NCBI GenBank assembly: GCA_009829735.1
Contig: CM020618.1
Coordinates: forward strand, 5,206,882 to 5,270,881
DNA: 64,000 bases
Origin: Pyropia yezoensis
Taxonomy: Eukaryota; Rhodophyta; Bangiophyceae; Bangiales; Bangiaceae
Direction: 5' to 3'
The position numbers and the translations under genes were made by a program. How positions within the stretch are numbered: the stretch's first letter is position 1; the number at the start of each line of letters is the position of its first letter. Below are positions 1 to 9,725 of this stretch, in pieces. The notes under the pieces are model-generated. The model saw only the letters and a program-made list of their open reading frames with translations, did not search any database and was not told the DNA's origin.

Positions 1-1031
1 CCCCGGCCGACGGGCCACGGCGCCAGCACGTCCGCTTCGCACACGGGGCATAGCACGGGGCACAACGCGCCGTCCTCGACGGCGGCAGTGTCCGAGACGG
101 TGGGATTGCCGCCGCTGTCTCCCAGGGTCATCCGTGATTGCCACTCAATGAGTTCGTCCAGGTCCGCGTCGGCGTCATCGTCTGCGCCGACAGCCTCGCC
201 GGCGGCAGCAGTGGTAGCAGGAGGGAGGGCGGCAGTGGCCGTCGCATGAACTGCGTCCATGGCGTCTGCGGGGAGGATGGCAGAAGCCCCCGCTCCCCGC
301 CCGCCACCACTGGAGATGTAGGCGTCCACACGGGCAGACTCCTCGGCGGCCGTCTCATCGGCCAGGGCAGCCTCCACCTCAGCGAGCACCCCCTCCAGCT
401 CATCACCAGTCAGGTCCACCCACCCTTCGGAAGCGGCGGCCGCCACCACCTGTTCGCGAACCTCGGCAGCGTGGGGAGTGGCCGCAGCCCCAAGGTCGCC
501 GCTGGGTGCCGCGCCCCCAAACGCGTACACAGCACCTGTGGCTATCACGGGAGACGTCACTAGAGGCCGCGGTGGTGGCGGCGGCGAGCAGTAGCAGTCG
601 GCACTGGCAGCGGAAGAAGCCCACCTCGTATCCCCCCCCCGCCCCGGCACACACCCAAAGGGCACGGCCACCGCGACGTCCCCCCGTCGTGGGGGCACCC
701 CCTTAACGGGCGAACAGATGGGCGACGACGGGGGCGACCACACCGCCGGGGAGAGCTTCGACACAGCTTGGGGAAGGGCCAGGCGGCTCTCCCCGTCTCC
801 AGCAGCAGCAGCAAGGGCGGCCGCCACGGCCGACCCCTCTACACCGCCCCCCACCCCGCCCACTCGCCGCCGCGCGTCCACCACAGCCGCCCGGTTGGCC
901 TTGACGCGTGACAGACAGCGGGCCACAAAAGCGGGGCGCCATGGAGGGGGGGGGGCGGTGCGCGACGAAGCCGCCGACCGGGCGGCCGCGCGGGCAGCGG
1001 CCGACCGGAGGGGTGGTGAGGGGGAATGCAT
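1..1031 (-). CDS. RPAIN: RPA-interacting protein (RPAIN)-like, 3' end off window
   Basis: One minus-strand frame stays open from an ATG at 1031 to the window edge (at least 343 codons, no stop), so the C-terminus is missing. Three parts match the RPAIN layout. Residues about 30-50 (PWRPAFVARCLSRVKANRA) resemble the N-terminal helix that binds RPA. Around 844-940 the frame continues into a long Ala/Pro-rich linker. Near 110-150 an acidic helix (DELEGVLAEVEAALADE) resembles the middle domain. At the left edge CPVLCPVCEADVL looks like the start of the C-terminal zinc finger. In the family, RPAIN escorts the single-strand DNA-binding RPA complex into the nucleus. This version is longer than the roughly 220-residue animal protein because of low-complexity linkers. 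A C-run at about 946-955 precedes the conserved helix, so the exact start is less certain than the identity. Confidence 0.68.
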   Translation of the reverse strand, partial: MHSPSPPLRSAAARAAARSAASSRTAPPPPWRPAFVARCLSRVKANRAAVVDARRRVGGVGGGVEGSAVAAALAAAAGDGESRLALPQAVSKLSPAVWSPPSSPICSPVKGVPPRRGDVAVAVPFGCVPGRGGDTRWASSAASADCYCSPPPPPRPLVTSPVIATGAVYAFGGAAPSGDLGAAATPHAAEVREQVVAAAASEGWVDLTGDELEGVLAEVEAALADETAAEESARVDAYISSGGGRGAGASAILPADAMDAVHATATAALPPATTAAAGEAVGADDDADADLDELIEWQSRMTLGDSGGNPTVSDTAAVEDGALCPVLCPVCEADVLAPWPVGR

Positions 1032-2874
1032 AGCAGAGGGGGGGGAGGAGCACAGTGGGAGCGACGCCACACAGAAAAGGGGATAGTCAAGGGTGGAGAG
1101 GAGGACAGCAGCTCGGTGGAGGGGGAGGAATTGGGGGGGGGCACCCGCGCAACAGGGCGGGTGGATGCCGTGGACGGCAAAGAGAGCGGGCACGGACGCG
1201 GACACCTCGCGCGCGACGCCTCCACTTCGAGAGGCGAGAGCGACCGACGTCCGGGCTGCCAGCGTGGGAGTGCCGCGTGGCAACGCGCGCGCGCAGCGGG
1301 ATGGAAAGCGCGTGCATCCAAGAAAGTACATAAATGTAGCCCCCCTTGTGCTTCTATCTCGCATGCCAGCGGTAACCAGAGCAGGAGAGACCGAGGAGGA
1401 GAAGTACCAATAACGTGACTTTTAGTCCAAATAGCGGGCTAGACAAACTCCCCCATGGCAGTTAGTTGACCGACAGCTAAGGTCGGCCCCGCGGACTAAA
1501 CAAAGCGAATGCAAACGGTTGCGCACACAGTCAAGAGGGTACAAAAGTCGCAGCGGCTTCTTGCCGCTACGTCCTCGTGAGCGCAATCGGTGAAATAGAA
1601 GAATACAGGGCGCTTGACGTCCTCGGTCTCATCCACAACGTCCGGCGCAATAAGCCGGCACTTGTGCAAAAAGCGACGTTCACGACAGACGTCGGGGAGG
1701 ATGGTGGGCGCGCGCGGGATGCCGCCCGCGCGAGGAGAACAAGGACGCTGCCAGCCGTCGTCGGCGAGGCAGGGGGCGGTGCTCCTCGCGTACATGTAGT
1801 CGGCCGGGGAGGGGGGCCTCCCCCCCCCAGCCGGCGGTTGGTGCCTGCCACAGCCCGAGCGCCCCTGCCATCCGTGCCAGCCGTGGGGCGAGACAGTCCC
1901 CCCACAAGGCCCGTGGTGGGGGGGGTGGCGGCGGTTGTGCCGTGCGAGGGCAGCCGCCCGTCGCCGCTGGTCCGCTGGGCACGCTCAGCGCCCCACGTCG
2001 ATAGGCGGCCGGTGGGTGCCGCGGTCCGGGCGCGGTGCTGCTCGCCACCATCGCCGTGCAGCGCCGCACCGCTCGTCCGACAGCCAGATGCCGTCGGTCG
2101 ACGACACCGCCGCCGCGTTGGTGCCGTTCGGCCCCTTGCTCGGCCCACTTGCACCCCGTCAGCCCGGCGGCCGCTCGTCCCATGCGGCCGCCGCGCTGGA
2201 ATTACCAGAGGGGCCGGTTACAGGAAGAATCAACTTTCAGGACAAAATCGCCCTTGGTCTCCGCTGCCGTCTTCTCTCTTCTTAAAGCACTGTGTGTTGA
2301 TCATCAACGCACAGATGATCGGCACCGTCTTCCGTTCGAGGTGACCCAGACGCCGCACGCAAGAACACAGGCTGCACCGTTCGCCTCTCCACAGCTGCTG
2401 GTGGTTGTCTGCTGCCTGCCCCGCGATGGAGGCCGGAACGCAACGCCTGTACTGTACAGTAGAGTATGTACGTTACATTCATGTGTACCAGCCGCTGGCA
2501 CCATGCATTGGTGATCTGTGACACACAGCAGATGAGCAGCGTGCCGTGTTGTGGTGGACGGCGGCGGCTCCAGCACCACTACACGCTGGCCCCGTGGCCG
2601 GCGACAAGCCTTTGGCAGTGCCGCCGCCACGTAGGACCGCCCGGCGCCACTGCGTGTCGGCGCCGTTGGCAGGATGGACCTGTGCCCTGACGTGCTGCCG
2701 TAGCTGCCGGCGGCGGCGGAGGTGGAGAGGGAAGTCGGCGCGTGCTATCCCGGCGGGCAAGTGACGGCCGCCGTCGTCACCCACCACCGCCCGGCGCCAC
2801 TGCCATCCAGCGCCACTGCCATCCAGGTCGTGGCTGACGTGCCTCGTCTTTTTTTTCTCGTCGCGGCGACGGTC
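1032..2874. other. No confident gene; flank of retrotransposon
   Basis: Upstream of the RPAIN-like gene. Short overlapping ORFs on both strands show no recognisable domain and change codon character. A palindromic TACTGTACAGTA motif lies near 2452-2462, and GCCACTGCCATCCAG is repeated in tandem near 2797-2826. I see no RNA gene. Confidence 0.4.
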
Positions 2875-2879
2875 AAGCA
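2875..2879. repeat. Target-site duplication, left copy (AAGCA)
   Basis: The five bases AAGCA directly precede the TGTGGCA end of the left LTR and recur exactly at 12257-12261 after the right LTR. A 5-bp duplication is the usual Ty3/gypsy integration footprint. Confidence 0.9.
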
Positions 2880-3348
2880 TGTGGCAAAAACCACTAGCAC
2901 ACACGGCACTCAAGTTGGGGCGGTGTGCTAGGGCTGCCTCCCGTGTCGGGGGAACCGGAAGAAGTGCAAGTCGCACACACTCTGTCCCTGTTGTGGGGCA
3001 AACCCCCCACGGACAAACAAGAGGATGGTGTGTGGTCCAACAGTTTCTTGGTCGGGACGGGGACGCAGGGCCAAGCCCCGCTGTCCCTCCCCTTATCCCC
3101 CCAGGGTCCACTCAGAATCTCGCCACTCAGAATCTCCCACCCCAGCACCTGCCCACCGGGCCACACGAAAATTCAAGACGATAAATGCAGAAAACCCTCA
3201 AATCCAAGTTGGATTTACTACTAAGCTAACTATCCCAAACTTAGGGAATATGGACCCAAATGCAGGGGGAGGAACGGATCAGGCTAGTGGCCTGCCGCCC
3301 CTTGCATGGCACGTGTTGCCCCCCTACCTGGGGGTCAATACTGCCACA
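2880..3348 (-). repeat. 3' LTR of the chromovirus
   Basis: This 469-bp copy is identical to 11788-12256 except for two substitutions I can see (T for C at about 2911, T for A at about 3279). It carries 7-bp inverted termini TGTGGCA/TGCCACA. It is the 3' LTR because the polypurine tract abuts it at 3349. Confidence 0.95.
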
Positions 3349-3361
3349 CTCCCCTCTCCTC
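3349..3361 (-). other. Polypurine tract
   Basis: On the minus strand GAGGAGAGGGGAG lies directly against the inner edge of the 3' LTR, where plus-strand DNA synthesis is primed. Two further copies of the core (minus-strand TGAGGAGAGGGG at 3485-3496 and AACTGAGGAGAG at 3519-3530) lie within the next 180 bp. Confidence 0.85.
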
Positions 3362-3686
3362 AGTTCCGACCGACCCGGTCGGCCCTGTGAGGGGGTGCGT
3401 AAACGCACGTCTCGGCGTTGGGGGCGCGACTTGCTGTCCCCCATCGAGTACGTAACACGGATGTGGAGGCGGTCACGTTGACCGCCCCTCTCCTCAAGCT
3501 TGCCCACTCGGCAGCTTGCTCTCCTCAGTTCACACTTCACCATCACCACCACCTCCCCTTCACCTTCCACTGGGCCGCCCCACGCTGGGGAGGCCACCCG
3601 TATACCCACGATCCGAGTCCCCCTCAACTCGAGGCGGGCCTCGTGCTGCGATAGCCAGAGCGTCTCTCCCCAACTTGGGGAGAGCC

Positions 3687-5630
3687 ATGGCGACTCCGGG
3701 AGTGGAGACGGACTCTCTTGACGAGCGCATGGAGGACACCTCCTACGGGGCAGCACCCGCCGGAACTTCCGGCGGGGGCTCCGCGATCGCTCCGGGGGAC
3801 GGGACTCCCGCGTCACCCGGCTTTGGGTTGACGGCGGGGTCTCCCCCGGAGGCGGGACAAGTTGTCCCGCGTGAGGCCTTGGGGCGGTGGTTTTACCCCT
3901 CTTGGCCTCTCTATGAGGAGGGGCTGACTGTTCTTCGCTGTGGCCGACTTGGCGCAGCGATGGGCCGGGTATGGGACCGCCTACGGGAGAAGTATCCCCG
4001 TAGGGTCGGGTTCCCTGCCGGCTTCAGGACGGACCTGTTTGCCTTCCTGGACGATGAGGAGGTTGAGGACGTTCAGCGTGCCAAGGCCATGGTGGACCGC
4101 GGGGGAACTATCCCGGGTCCCGGCGACTTGCCGACCTTCACGTGGGACGCTGTGGCAACTCGCCCACCGTACCTCCGCGAGGCCGATCCGCACACTCATC
4201 ACTTTGATGTGCGGATGGAGAAAGACTTCCGGCGAGGTCCCTACTTGGTGACCTCGGCTCAACTTGAGTTTCCTCAACAGTCTGCTGCCAGTAAGGAGCA
4301 GTACTATCCGAAGAAGCCCGAGTGGTGGCCTCAAGTTGAGGTCCCCTACGGGTTCCCGGCGTTGTTGCCACGGTTGCTTGACCACTTCGGCTCCGTCATG
4401 TTGACGGCTGCCCCTGATCACCTGGTGTGGGCCATGTTGGCCACCCAGTGGCTCCTCGAGGTCATGTCGACCTGGGTGTCCTGTGTTCAGCGGCGGGGGA
4501 TGCTCTGGCATCTCCCCCTCCGGCTCCTCCAAGGTTTGGAACAACTCACCCCTCAGCTAGTTGCTGAGGGGTGCTCATCAGGACAACTCACTCTACTTGA
4601 GGAGATGTTCCGGCTCCATAAGTTTATCGAGTGGGAGAGCATTGAGCACAAGTTGCGCCGCCCCACTCGTGGGCCCAAGGACGATGGCGCACTTCGCCAG
4701 TTCGTGTGGGTCGCTCGTGAACTTCACGACGGCCGTGTGGTCCTACGAGAGGGGTTGGGCATCGGGGACTACCCGTATGCCCCGGGGGTGGATCGCCACA
4801 CTGCGCCACCCCCGGACAAGCCCATAGTTATGGCCGTGCCGTCCTATGATGACCATATGACTCAACCCACTGCGGGGGCCCCAAGTCGGGGTCGCAGTTA
4901 CACCCGGGTACCGCCACCTCGGCGGGCCCCTCCGCCTCCTCCTGTTCCTTTCCAACCTCACGGGAACATCCCAATCAGCGTGGCCGTGGAGTCTTCCACC
5001 CCGGTGTCCCCCAACTTGGGGGCCACCCTCCTGACGGTATACCCCAAGTTGGTGTTGCCGCCCACGCCTCTAACCTCAGAGATGATGATCACCACGTTGG
5101 TGCGCACCATTTCCTGGTTGGCCGCGTCGACCGCAACCCTACAGAGTTCCGAGACTCCTCAACTTGAGGAGCGCGTTCGTACTGCAGTGGCGACCGCGAG
5201 TTGCGAGTCGGTGGCGGAGTTTATGACAGCCGAGTTGGCTCGCATTGGGGCTATTATGCCCCAGCCAGCACCACTTGGGCGTGGCAAACGTCGCGCGAGC
5301 CGGGCATACTCGCCTCCTCGCCGTCGTCGCCGACACTCGCGGCGCTCTCCTTCCGTATCGGAAGACGAGTTGTCTTACTCCGTTTCGGAGTCCTCTACCC
5401 CGTCGGAGACGGAGTCTGTCCAGCGTCTGCGTCGCAAACTTGCGCGCAAGACCAGGCAGAAGAGTGGCCACGGTCGGCGCCACTTGCGCGACCGTGAGGG
5501 ACGCGACGGTTCCGACTTGGAGCCGCCGCCCCCTCCAACGAGTGGAGACCGTTATCGGCGTGGGTCTCGCCGCTCGCCTCCACGTGAGGGCGAGGGCCGT
5601 GGAGTGGGAGAGTCTAGCATGCGTGCCTAG
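3687..5630 (+). CDS. Antisense ORF of the retrotransposon, unknown function
   Basis: A 647-residue ORF runs opposite to gag-pol, between the polypurine tract and the end of pol, leaving 111 bp between the two convergent stops. I chose the ATG at 3687 (AGAGCCATGGC context); the frame is open for another 57 codons back to an ATG at 3516. I recognise no domain. Residues about 60-300 form a folded-looking, Trp/Tyr-rich core (for example GRWFYPSWPLYEEGL and WAMLATQWLLEVMSTW). Residues about 360-430 are Pro-rich. The last 140 or so are Arg/Ser-rich with RS-type stretches (YSPPRRRRRHSRRSPSVSE), suggesting a nuclear or RNA-binding tail. An ORF this long in moderate-GC DNA is unlikely by chance. Antisense ORFs exist in some plant Ty3 elements such as Grande, but similarity to those is untested. 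It could be a second structural protein, a regulator, or a captured host gene. Confidence 0.8.
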   Translation: MATPGVETDSLDERMEDTSYGAAPAGTSGGGSAIAPGDGTPASPGFGLTAGSPPEAGQVVPREALGRWFYPSWPLYEEGLTVLRCGRLGAAMGRVWDRLREKYPRRVGFPAGFRTDLFAFLDDEEVEDVQRAKAMVDRGGTIPGPGDLPTFTWDAVATRPPYLREADPHTHHFDVRMEKDFRRGPYLVTSAQLEFPQQSAASKEQYYPKKPEWWPQVEVPYGFPALLPRLLDHFGSVMLTAAPDHLVWAMLATQWLLEVMSTWVSCVQRRGMLWHLPLRLLQGLEQLTPQLVAEGCSSGQLTLLEEMFRLHKFIEWESIEHKLRRPTRGPKDDGALRQFVWVARELHDGRVVLREGLGIGDYPYAPGVDRHTAPPPDKPIVMAVPSYDDHMTQPTAGAPSRGRSYTRVPPPRRAPPPPPVPFQPHGNIPISVAVESSTPVSPNLGATLLTVYPKLVLPPTPLTSEMMITTLVRTISWLAASTATLQSSETPQLEERVRTAVATASCESVAEFMTAELARIGAIMPQPAPLGRGKRRASRAYSPPRRRRRHSRRSPSVSEDELSYSVSESSTPSETESVQRLRRKLARKTRQKSGHGRRHLRDREGRDGSDLEPPPPPTSGDRYRRGSRRSPPREGEGRGVGESSMRA

Positions 5631-5741
5631 TTGGCAGCTGCCTTTGTTGTGAGAGTGTGAGGGTTAGGGCTGTAGTTGAAAGCCACTCTGCGTACCACTT
5701 CGACTTGAAGCACTCTCTTGGCACTGTTGCTCGGCCTTCCC

Positions 5742-8700
5742 TCACGTTGAGGGAGGGCTGTTAGGGTCTATCTCATTCCGGGCACAGTACGCCCGGACCG
5801 TCTCAGCGGGAAGGTCCTCCACATACTCCCACGTATCATCCTTGGCTTTGTAGCCAAACCAACGCACCCTCAACATGAGGCGGTCAGTGTCTTCATCCCA
5901 TCCGTGGTCGATGAACTTATCGAACACGTACTCCTGCGGGCCCTGTTTGGCCGCAGGCAGTGAGGGGAGGCGCCACGCTTCCAAAGCACGCGCCCAAGCT
6001 GGGTCGCCTGCAGGCGGTGGTGCAACTTTGACCACGTCCTGTCCGTTCACTGTGCGGACCCCATCGTCACTTTCGATGGTGAAGCGCCGCCCATCAGTAC
6101 GAAGGACCTGGTACGGTCCCTTCGTCTGGAATACCAGCTTACCCCCAGTTGGGGTGTGCGAGTGTACCAGCACCCAGTCACCCTGCTCGGGGACATGTTT
6201 AGCATTGCGCACCTTTTTGTCAAAGGTACGCTTGTAGCGCTTTTGTGCTTTGTCCATCTCAGCCCTGACTTTAGGGATGAGGTTTTCAAGCCTAGCGGCG
6301 AACTCCGCCTTACTCTCAGTAGGAGTAGGCGTACTGCCACCATCCTCCCTAGTTGGGAGCGACCGCCGCACGGCAATAGACCGCACGCGACGGGGGGTCA
6401 CAAAAGCGAGGGGTACTTCCCCTGTAGATGAGTGAACCTGCGAATTGTAGGCAGTAGTAAGGATAGAAATGTATTGGTCCCACGTCTTCACGTGCTCACT
6501 CACATAGTGGCGCAGCTGCCTAACAATAGTTTTGTTGAAGCGCTCCACCTGCCCATTAGTTTGTGGGTGGTAGGGGGTGGCATAGTTTGCCTTAACCCCC
6601 AACATATCCAGCACTCCCTGAAACAGTACAGACGCAAATTGCGGTCCATTGTCCGATAGTGTACTATCTGGGATGCCATACGCGGCAACCCAGTGATCTA
6701 GGAAGGCTGACACGACCGACATGGCCGTGATCTCTGCCAGTGGGATCGCTCGCGTAAGTTTCGTGAAGCGGTCACAGATGACCAGGAGGTACTGGTTGCC
6801 CTCCTCGGTCACGGGCAGTGGCCCAAGGATGTCCATTGCCAACGCGGCGAAGGGCTCCTTGGCCGGGAACAATAGCATAGCCGTAGTAGGCCGCCGTTCC
6901 ATCAGACGATTCTGTGCACAACTTGTGCAGGCAGCCACCCAACTGTAGATGTCCACCACCATGGACGGCCAGTAGTACCTGGTCCTCAGGGTCTGGTACA
7001 GTTTACTAGACCCCAGGTGTCCACCCGAGGGAGCGTTGTGCTCCCTCTCAAGGATACTGTCCTTGAGGGATGCGGGGACGACAAGTTGTTCGGTCCCCTG
7101 GAATACCCCCCTCCTCATGAGGAGGCCATCGTCTCCCAGAAAGAAACGCGTCTCTACCACTGTATCCAGTATATCCCTCTGCGACTTGCAGAAGGGATCC
7201 TCGGCCTGGGCCTTCACCACCTCGTCCAGGGACAGGGGCAAGTACTTCTTGTTCCCTGGCGCCTCGGGGTTCAACGCCTGACCCGAGCGCGTGACTACCC
7301 CCACGATGGGGATGTCCTCATCGACTGGGTTAGTGTCCAGCCCCTCGGTAGGTACCCGAGAGAGGCCGTCGGCAAGGGCATGTTGCCTGCCAGGTCGGTA
7401 TTCAATGTCAAAGTTGAAGGGTGCCAGTCGCACCCTCCACCGGTTGAGACGAGTGTTCGTACAGTCCGTCTTAAAGATGAACTGCAACGCGCGGTGGTCA
7501 CAGCGGATGAGGAACTTCTCACCCTCCAGGTAGTGACGAAGTGACGTCACCGCCCACACCACTGCGAGTCCTTCCAACTCGGTGACTCCGTAGTTCTTCT
7601 CGGCCGAGTTCAGCCCCTTACTAAAGTATCCCACCGGCAAGTACTCCTTGTCCGGCTGCTGCTGAAGCAACACACAACCAAGTTGGTCGTAGCTAGCGTC
7701 CACATCCAGGATGTAGTGGCCTCCCAACCTGGGAATAGCCAAGATGGGGGGCTTCAGCAGAAGGTCCCGAAGAGTCTCAAAGGATTCCTGCTCCACCCGA
7801 CTTGGGGGAGGCAGGTTCTTCGGTAGCGTTGAGCTCACTAGCTCATTCAACGGCTTCGCCACCTTGGCGAAGCCCTTGGTGAAACGTCGGTACACGTTAC
7901 ACATCCCGAGGAAGCTCCCCATCTGGGTCTGGGTCCGGGGGTACTGAGCCTTACGAATGGCCCTCAAGTTCTTCTCGTTAACACTGAGACGCACCGGATG
8001 GACAACATGTCCCAAGTACTCCACCTCTTGAGTAACGAGGTGGCACTTACTCGCCTTCAGTGACACACCGGCGTCAGCAAGTAGCTTGAACACCTGGCCA
8101 AGATGGCCAATGTGTTCCTCCGGACTTCGGGAGAACACAATGATATCGTCTAGGTACACAAGACAGATCTGCCACCGTGCTCCGGCCAGAATCATGTCCA
8201 TAGCGCGCTGGAAAGTTGCCGGCGCGTTACACAGACCAAACGGTAGACGCTTGCACTGGTAGGTACCACAGTGACAGGTAAAGGTAGTTTTATGCCTGTC
8301 CTCCGGGGCAATGGGAATTTGCCAGTACCCCGCGTTACAGTCCGGGGTAGAGAACACGTTTGCCTCCCCCAGAGAGTCCAGACAGTCATCCATCCTAGGT
8401 AGGGGATAACTGTCCTTCACCGTGCTCTCGTTGAGCTTACGGTAGTCGATACAGAACCGGGGGGTCCCATCAACTTTGGGGACGATAACCACCGGACTCG
8501 CCCACTCGGCGTTGCTGGCCTCGATCACATCGAGGGCCTCCATGCGAGCAACTTGCTCCTTAACGAGGGCCCTTGAACGAGGTCCTCCCCTATACGGTTG
8601 TTGGCGTATAGGGGGTGCACCGGGCTTCAACTCGATCCGGTGTTGGGTGGCTCTCATGAGTCCCAATTGACCATCCCACAACTTGTGATATTGGTCCAAG

Positions 8701-8750
8701 AGGCGTTCAACTTGAACCCTCAACCTGGGGGGGACACCCTCCATGTTCAC
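5742..8750 (-). CDS. pol: Retrotransposon RT-RNaseH-integrase-chromodomain polyprotein
   Basis: This 1002-residue segment converts element RNA to DNA and integrates it. Reverse transcriptase comes first: IDYRKLN near residue 101, LPFGLCNAPATFQ near 169, catalytic YLDD at 199-202. RNase H follows, with the acidic series DVDASYDQLG, TELEGLAVVW and IRCDHRALQF. Integrase then shows the zinc-binding H-H-C-C set (EREHNAPSGGH to CTSCAQ) and the DDE residues in MDILGPLP, SDNGPQF and NGQVERFNK. A GPY/F module (FQTKGPYQVL) and a C-terminal chromodomain (RVRWFGYKAKDDTWEYVEDL) end the protein. The first Met is at 8750, but the frame is open from 8852, immediately after a TAG at 8853-8855 that separates it from the protease/spacer frame. 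Confidence 0.95.
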   Translation of the reverse strand: MNMEGVPPRLRVQVERLLDQYHKLWDGQLGLMRATQHRIELKPGAPPIRQQPYRGGPRSRALVKEQVARMEALDVIEASNAEWASPVVIVPKVDGTPRFCIDYRKLNESTVKDSYPLPRMDDCLDSLGEANVFSTPDCNAGYWQIPIAPEDRHKTTFTCHCGTYQCKRLPFGLCNAPATFQRAMDMILAGARWQICLVYLDDIIVFSRSPEEHIGHLGQVFKLLADAGVSLKASKCHLVTQEVEYLGHVVHPVRLSVNEKNLRAIRKAQYPRTQTQMGSFLGMCNVYRRFTKGFAKVAKPLNELVSSTLPKNLPPPSRVEQESFETLRDLLLKPPILAIPRLGGHYILDVDASYDQLGCVLLQQQPDKEYLPVGYFSKGLNSAEKNYGVTELEGLAVVWAVTSLRHYLEGEKFLIRCDHRALQFIFKTDCTNTRLNRWRVRLAPFNFDIEYRPGRQHALADGLSRVPTEGLDTNPVDEDIPIVGVVTRSGQALNPEAPGNKKYLPLSLDEVVKAQAEDPFCKSQRDILDTVVETRFFLGDDGLLMRRGVFQGTEQLVVPASLKDSILEREHNAPSGGHLGSSKLYQTLRTRYYWPSMVVDIYSWVAACTSCAQNRLMERRPTTAMLLFPAKEPFAALAMDILGPLPVTEEGNQYLLVICDRFTKLTRAIPLAEITAMSVVSAFLDHWVAAYGIPDSTLSDNGPQFASVLFQGVLDMLGVKANYATPYHPQTNGQVERFNKTIVRQLRHYVSEHVKTWDQYISILTTAYNSQVHSSTGEVPLAFVTPRRVRSIAVRRSLPTREDGGSTPTPTESKAEFAARLENLIPKVRAEMDKAQKRYKRTFDKKVRNAKHVPEQGDWVLVHSHTPTGGKLVFQTKGPYQVLRTDGRRFTIESDDGVRTVNGQDVVKVAPPPAGDPAWARALEAWRLPSLPAAKQGPQEYVFDKFIDHGWDEDTDRLMLRVRWFGYKAKDDTWEYVEDLPAETVRAYCARNEIDPNSPPST

Positions 8751-8852
8751 ATGGGGTCGAGGAGAGGCGGCCGACTTGGCTTGATGCTTCTCCTTTCCGG
8801 ACTTCGGGTCGCTACTTGCGCCCGCGTTGAGGGTGACCGCTACTACCGGTCC

Positions 8853-9260
8853 CTAGTGTTGGTCGATATAGCCGAACTTGGCTCCCGACTTGAAGTACTT
8901 GGGCGTCGGGCTCAGGTTCATCACCTGGATCCTCCACGGGACTCCGGCTTTGGAGTCCATCGTGCCAAGGGCAACATGCACTTGGTGCTTGCGAGCAAGA
9001 CGGGGGTGAGGGTGCACCAACCCGTTCCCCGTAAAATCAGTTACAACATCAACGTGCGCCACCGAGTTGGGGGGCAACGTGACTTTGCGGGCTAAACGCA
9101 GGGTAGCAGTAAACCCTTCCCTCACCGAACAAACAGGCTTCGACTGTGAGACTGTCACAGGAGCCACAGACTTTCCCTTACCAAGGATGGGGATAGTCTC
9201 CCCATTCATCAACTTGACCCAGTACTCAGGGCCACAAATCAAAGGCACTTGTGTAACAAC
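8853..9260 (-). CDS. Protease-RT spacer segment between two amber codons
   Basis: About 135 residues lie in the same reading frame as the protease upstream and the RT downstream, but are bracketed by TAG at 9261-9263 and TAG at 8853-8855. The sequence has the beta-rich spacer character common between protease and RT in gypsy elements (VTLPPNSVAHVDV, then PWRIQVMNLSPTPKY). It has no catalytic motif. The first Met is at 9248, 12 nt after the first amber codon. It could be made only by readthrough or internal initiation, or be lost in this copy. Confidence 0.6.
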   Translation of the reverse strand, partial: VVTQVPLICGPEYWVKLMNGETIPILGKGKSVAPVTVSQSKPVCSVREGFTATLRLARKVTLPPNSVAHVDVVTDFTGNGLVHPHPRLARKHQVHVALGTMDSKAGVPWRIQVMNLSPTPKYFKSGAKFGYIDQH

Positions 9261-9725
9261 CTAAGGGGTACCCAGAAGCAGGGGTACCGATATATTCTCA
9301 ACTACGCCATAGGTCACGTCGACCTCATGGGTCCCCAACCTAGTTGGTAGGGTCACGGCACCAACGATGGGAAGTACCCCACCATTGATGTCAATCATAT
9401 GGTCAGCTTTGGACCTCCAGCGTTGGAGCTTCACCTCCTTTGGTAATAGCGACTTGCGTATCAAGGAGGCTCCTGACCCGGTATCAAGTACGATACGGGT
9501 ACAGCATGCACGGCCGGGGGCAAGTTGCACCCGTCCAGCCACCTGGAAGTTCTCACCCGTCAGCACCGCGATGACCCGACGTGGGTTTACGTTCTTGGGG
9601 AGTCCTACCCGAGGTGGGCGGACTCCCTTAGGTCGCCGCAGTATCCGGCACGGTTGGTTCGTCCTCCTGGCCCACTTGGCCGAGGCTGCCGTTGTGAGCT
9701 TCGGACGACCAGCCCCAACGGTCAT
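9261..9725 (-). CDS. Retrotransposon aspartic protease
   Basis: A 154-residue ORF with the retropepsin active site VLDTGSGASLI near residue 80 and the flap/C-terminal pattern NISVPLLLGTP at its end. It cleaves the Gag-Pol polyprotein. Its ATG overlaps the gag stop as ATGA (9722-9725), putting it in another frame from gag. Termination-reinitiation or a -1 shift at that point would join them. The N-terminal 40 residues are basic. It ends in TAG, with the frame open immediately beyond. Confidence 0.88.
   Translation of the reverse strand: MTVGAGRPKLTTAASAKWARRTNQPCRILRRPKGVRPPRVGLPKNVNPRRVIAVLTGENFQVAGRVQLAPGRACCTRIVLDTGSGASLIRKSLLPKEVKLQRWRSKADHMIDINGGVLPIVGAVTLPTRLGTHEVDVTYGVVENISVPLLLGTP

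Noticed and set aside
1577..2344. 255-codon plus ORF near the left end
   Set aside because: The first 40 residues look plausible, but the rest is Arg/Pro-rich and nothing is recognisable.
3241..3816. 191-codon minus ORF overlapping the 3' LTR
   Set aside because: Spans the LTR and polypurine tract and is the shadow of the antisense ORF's 5' region.
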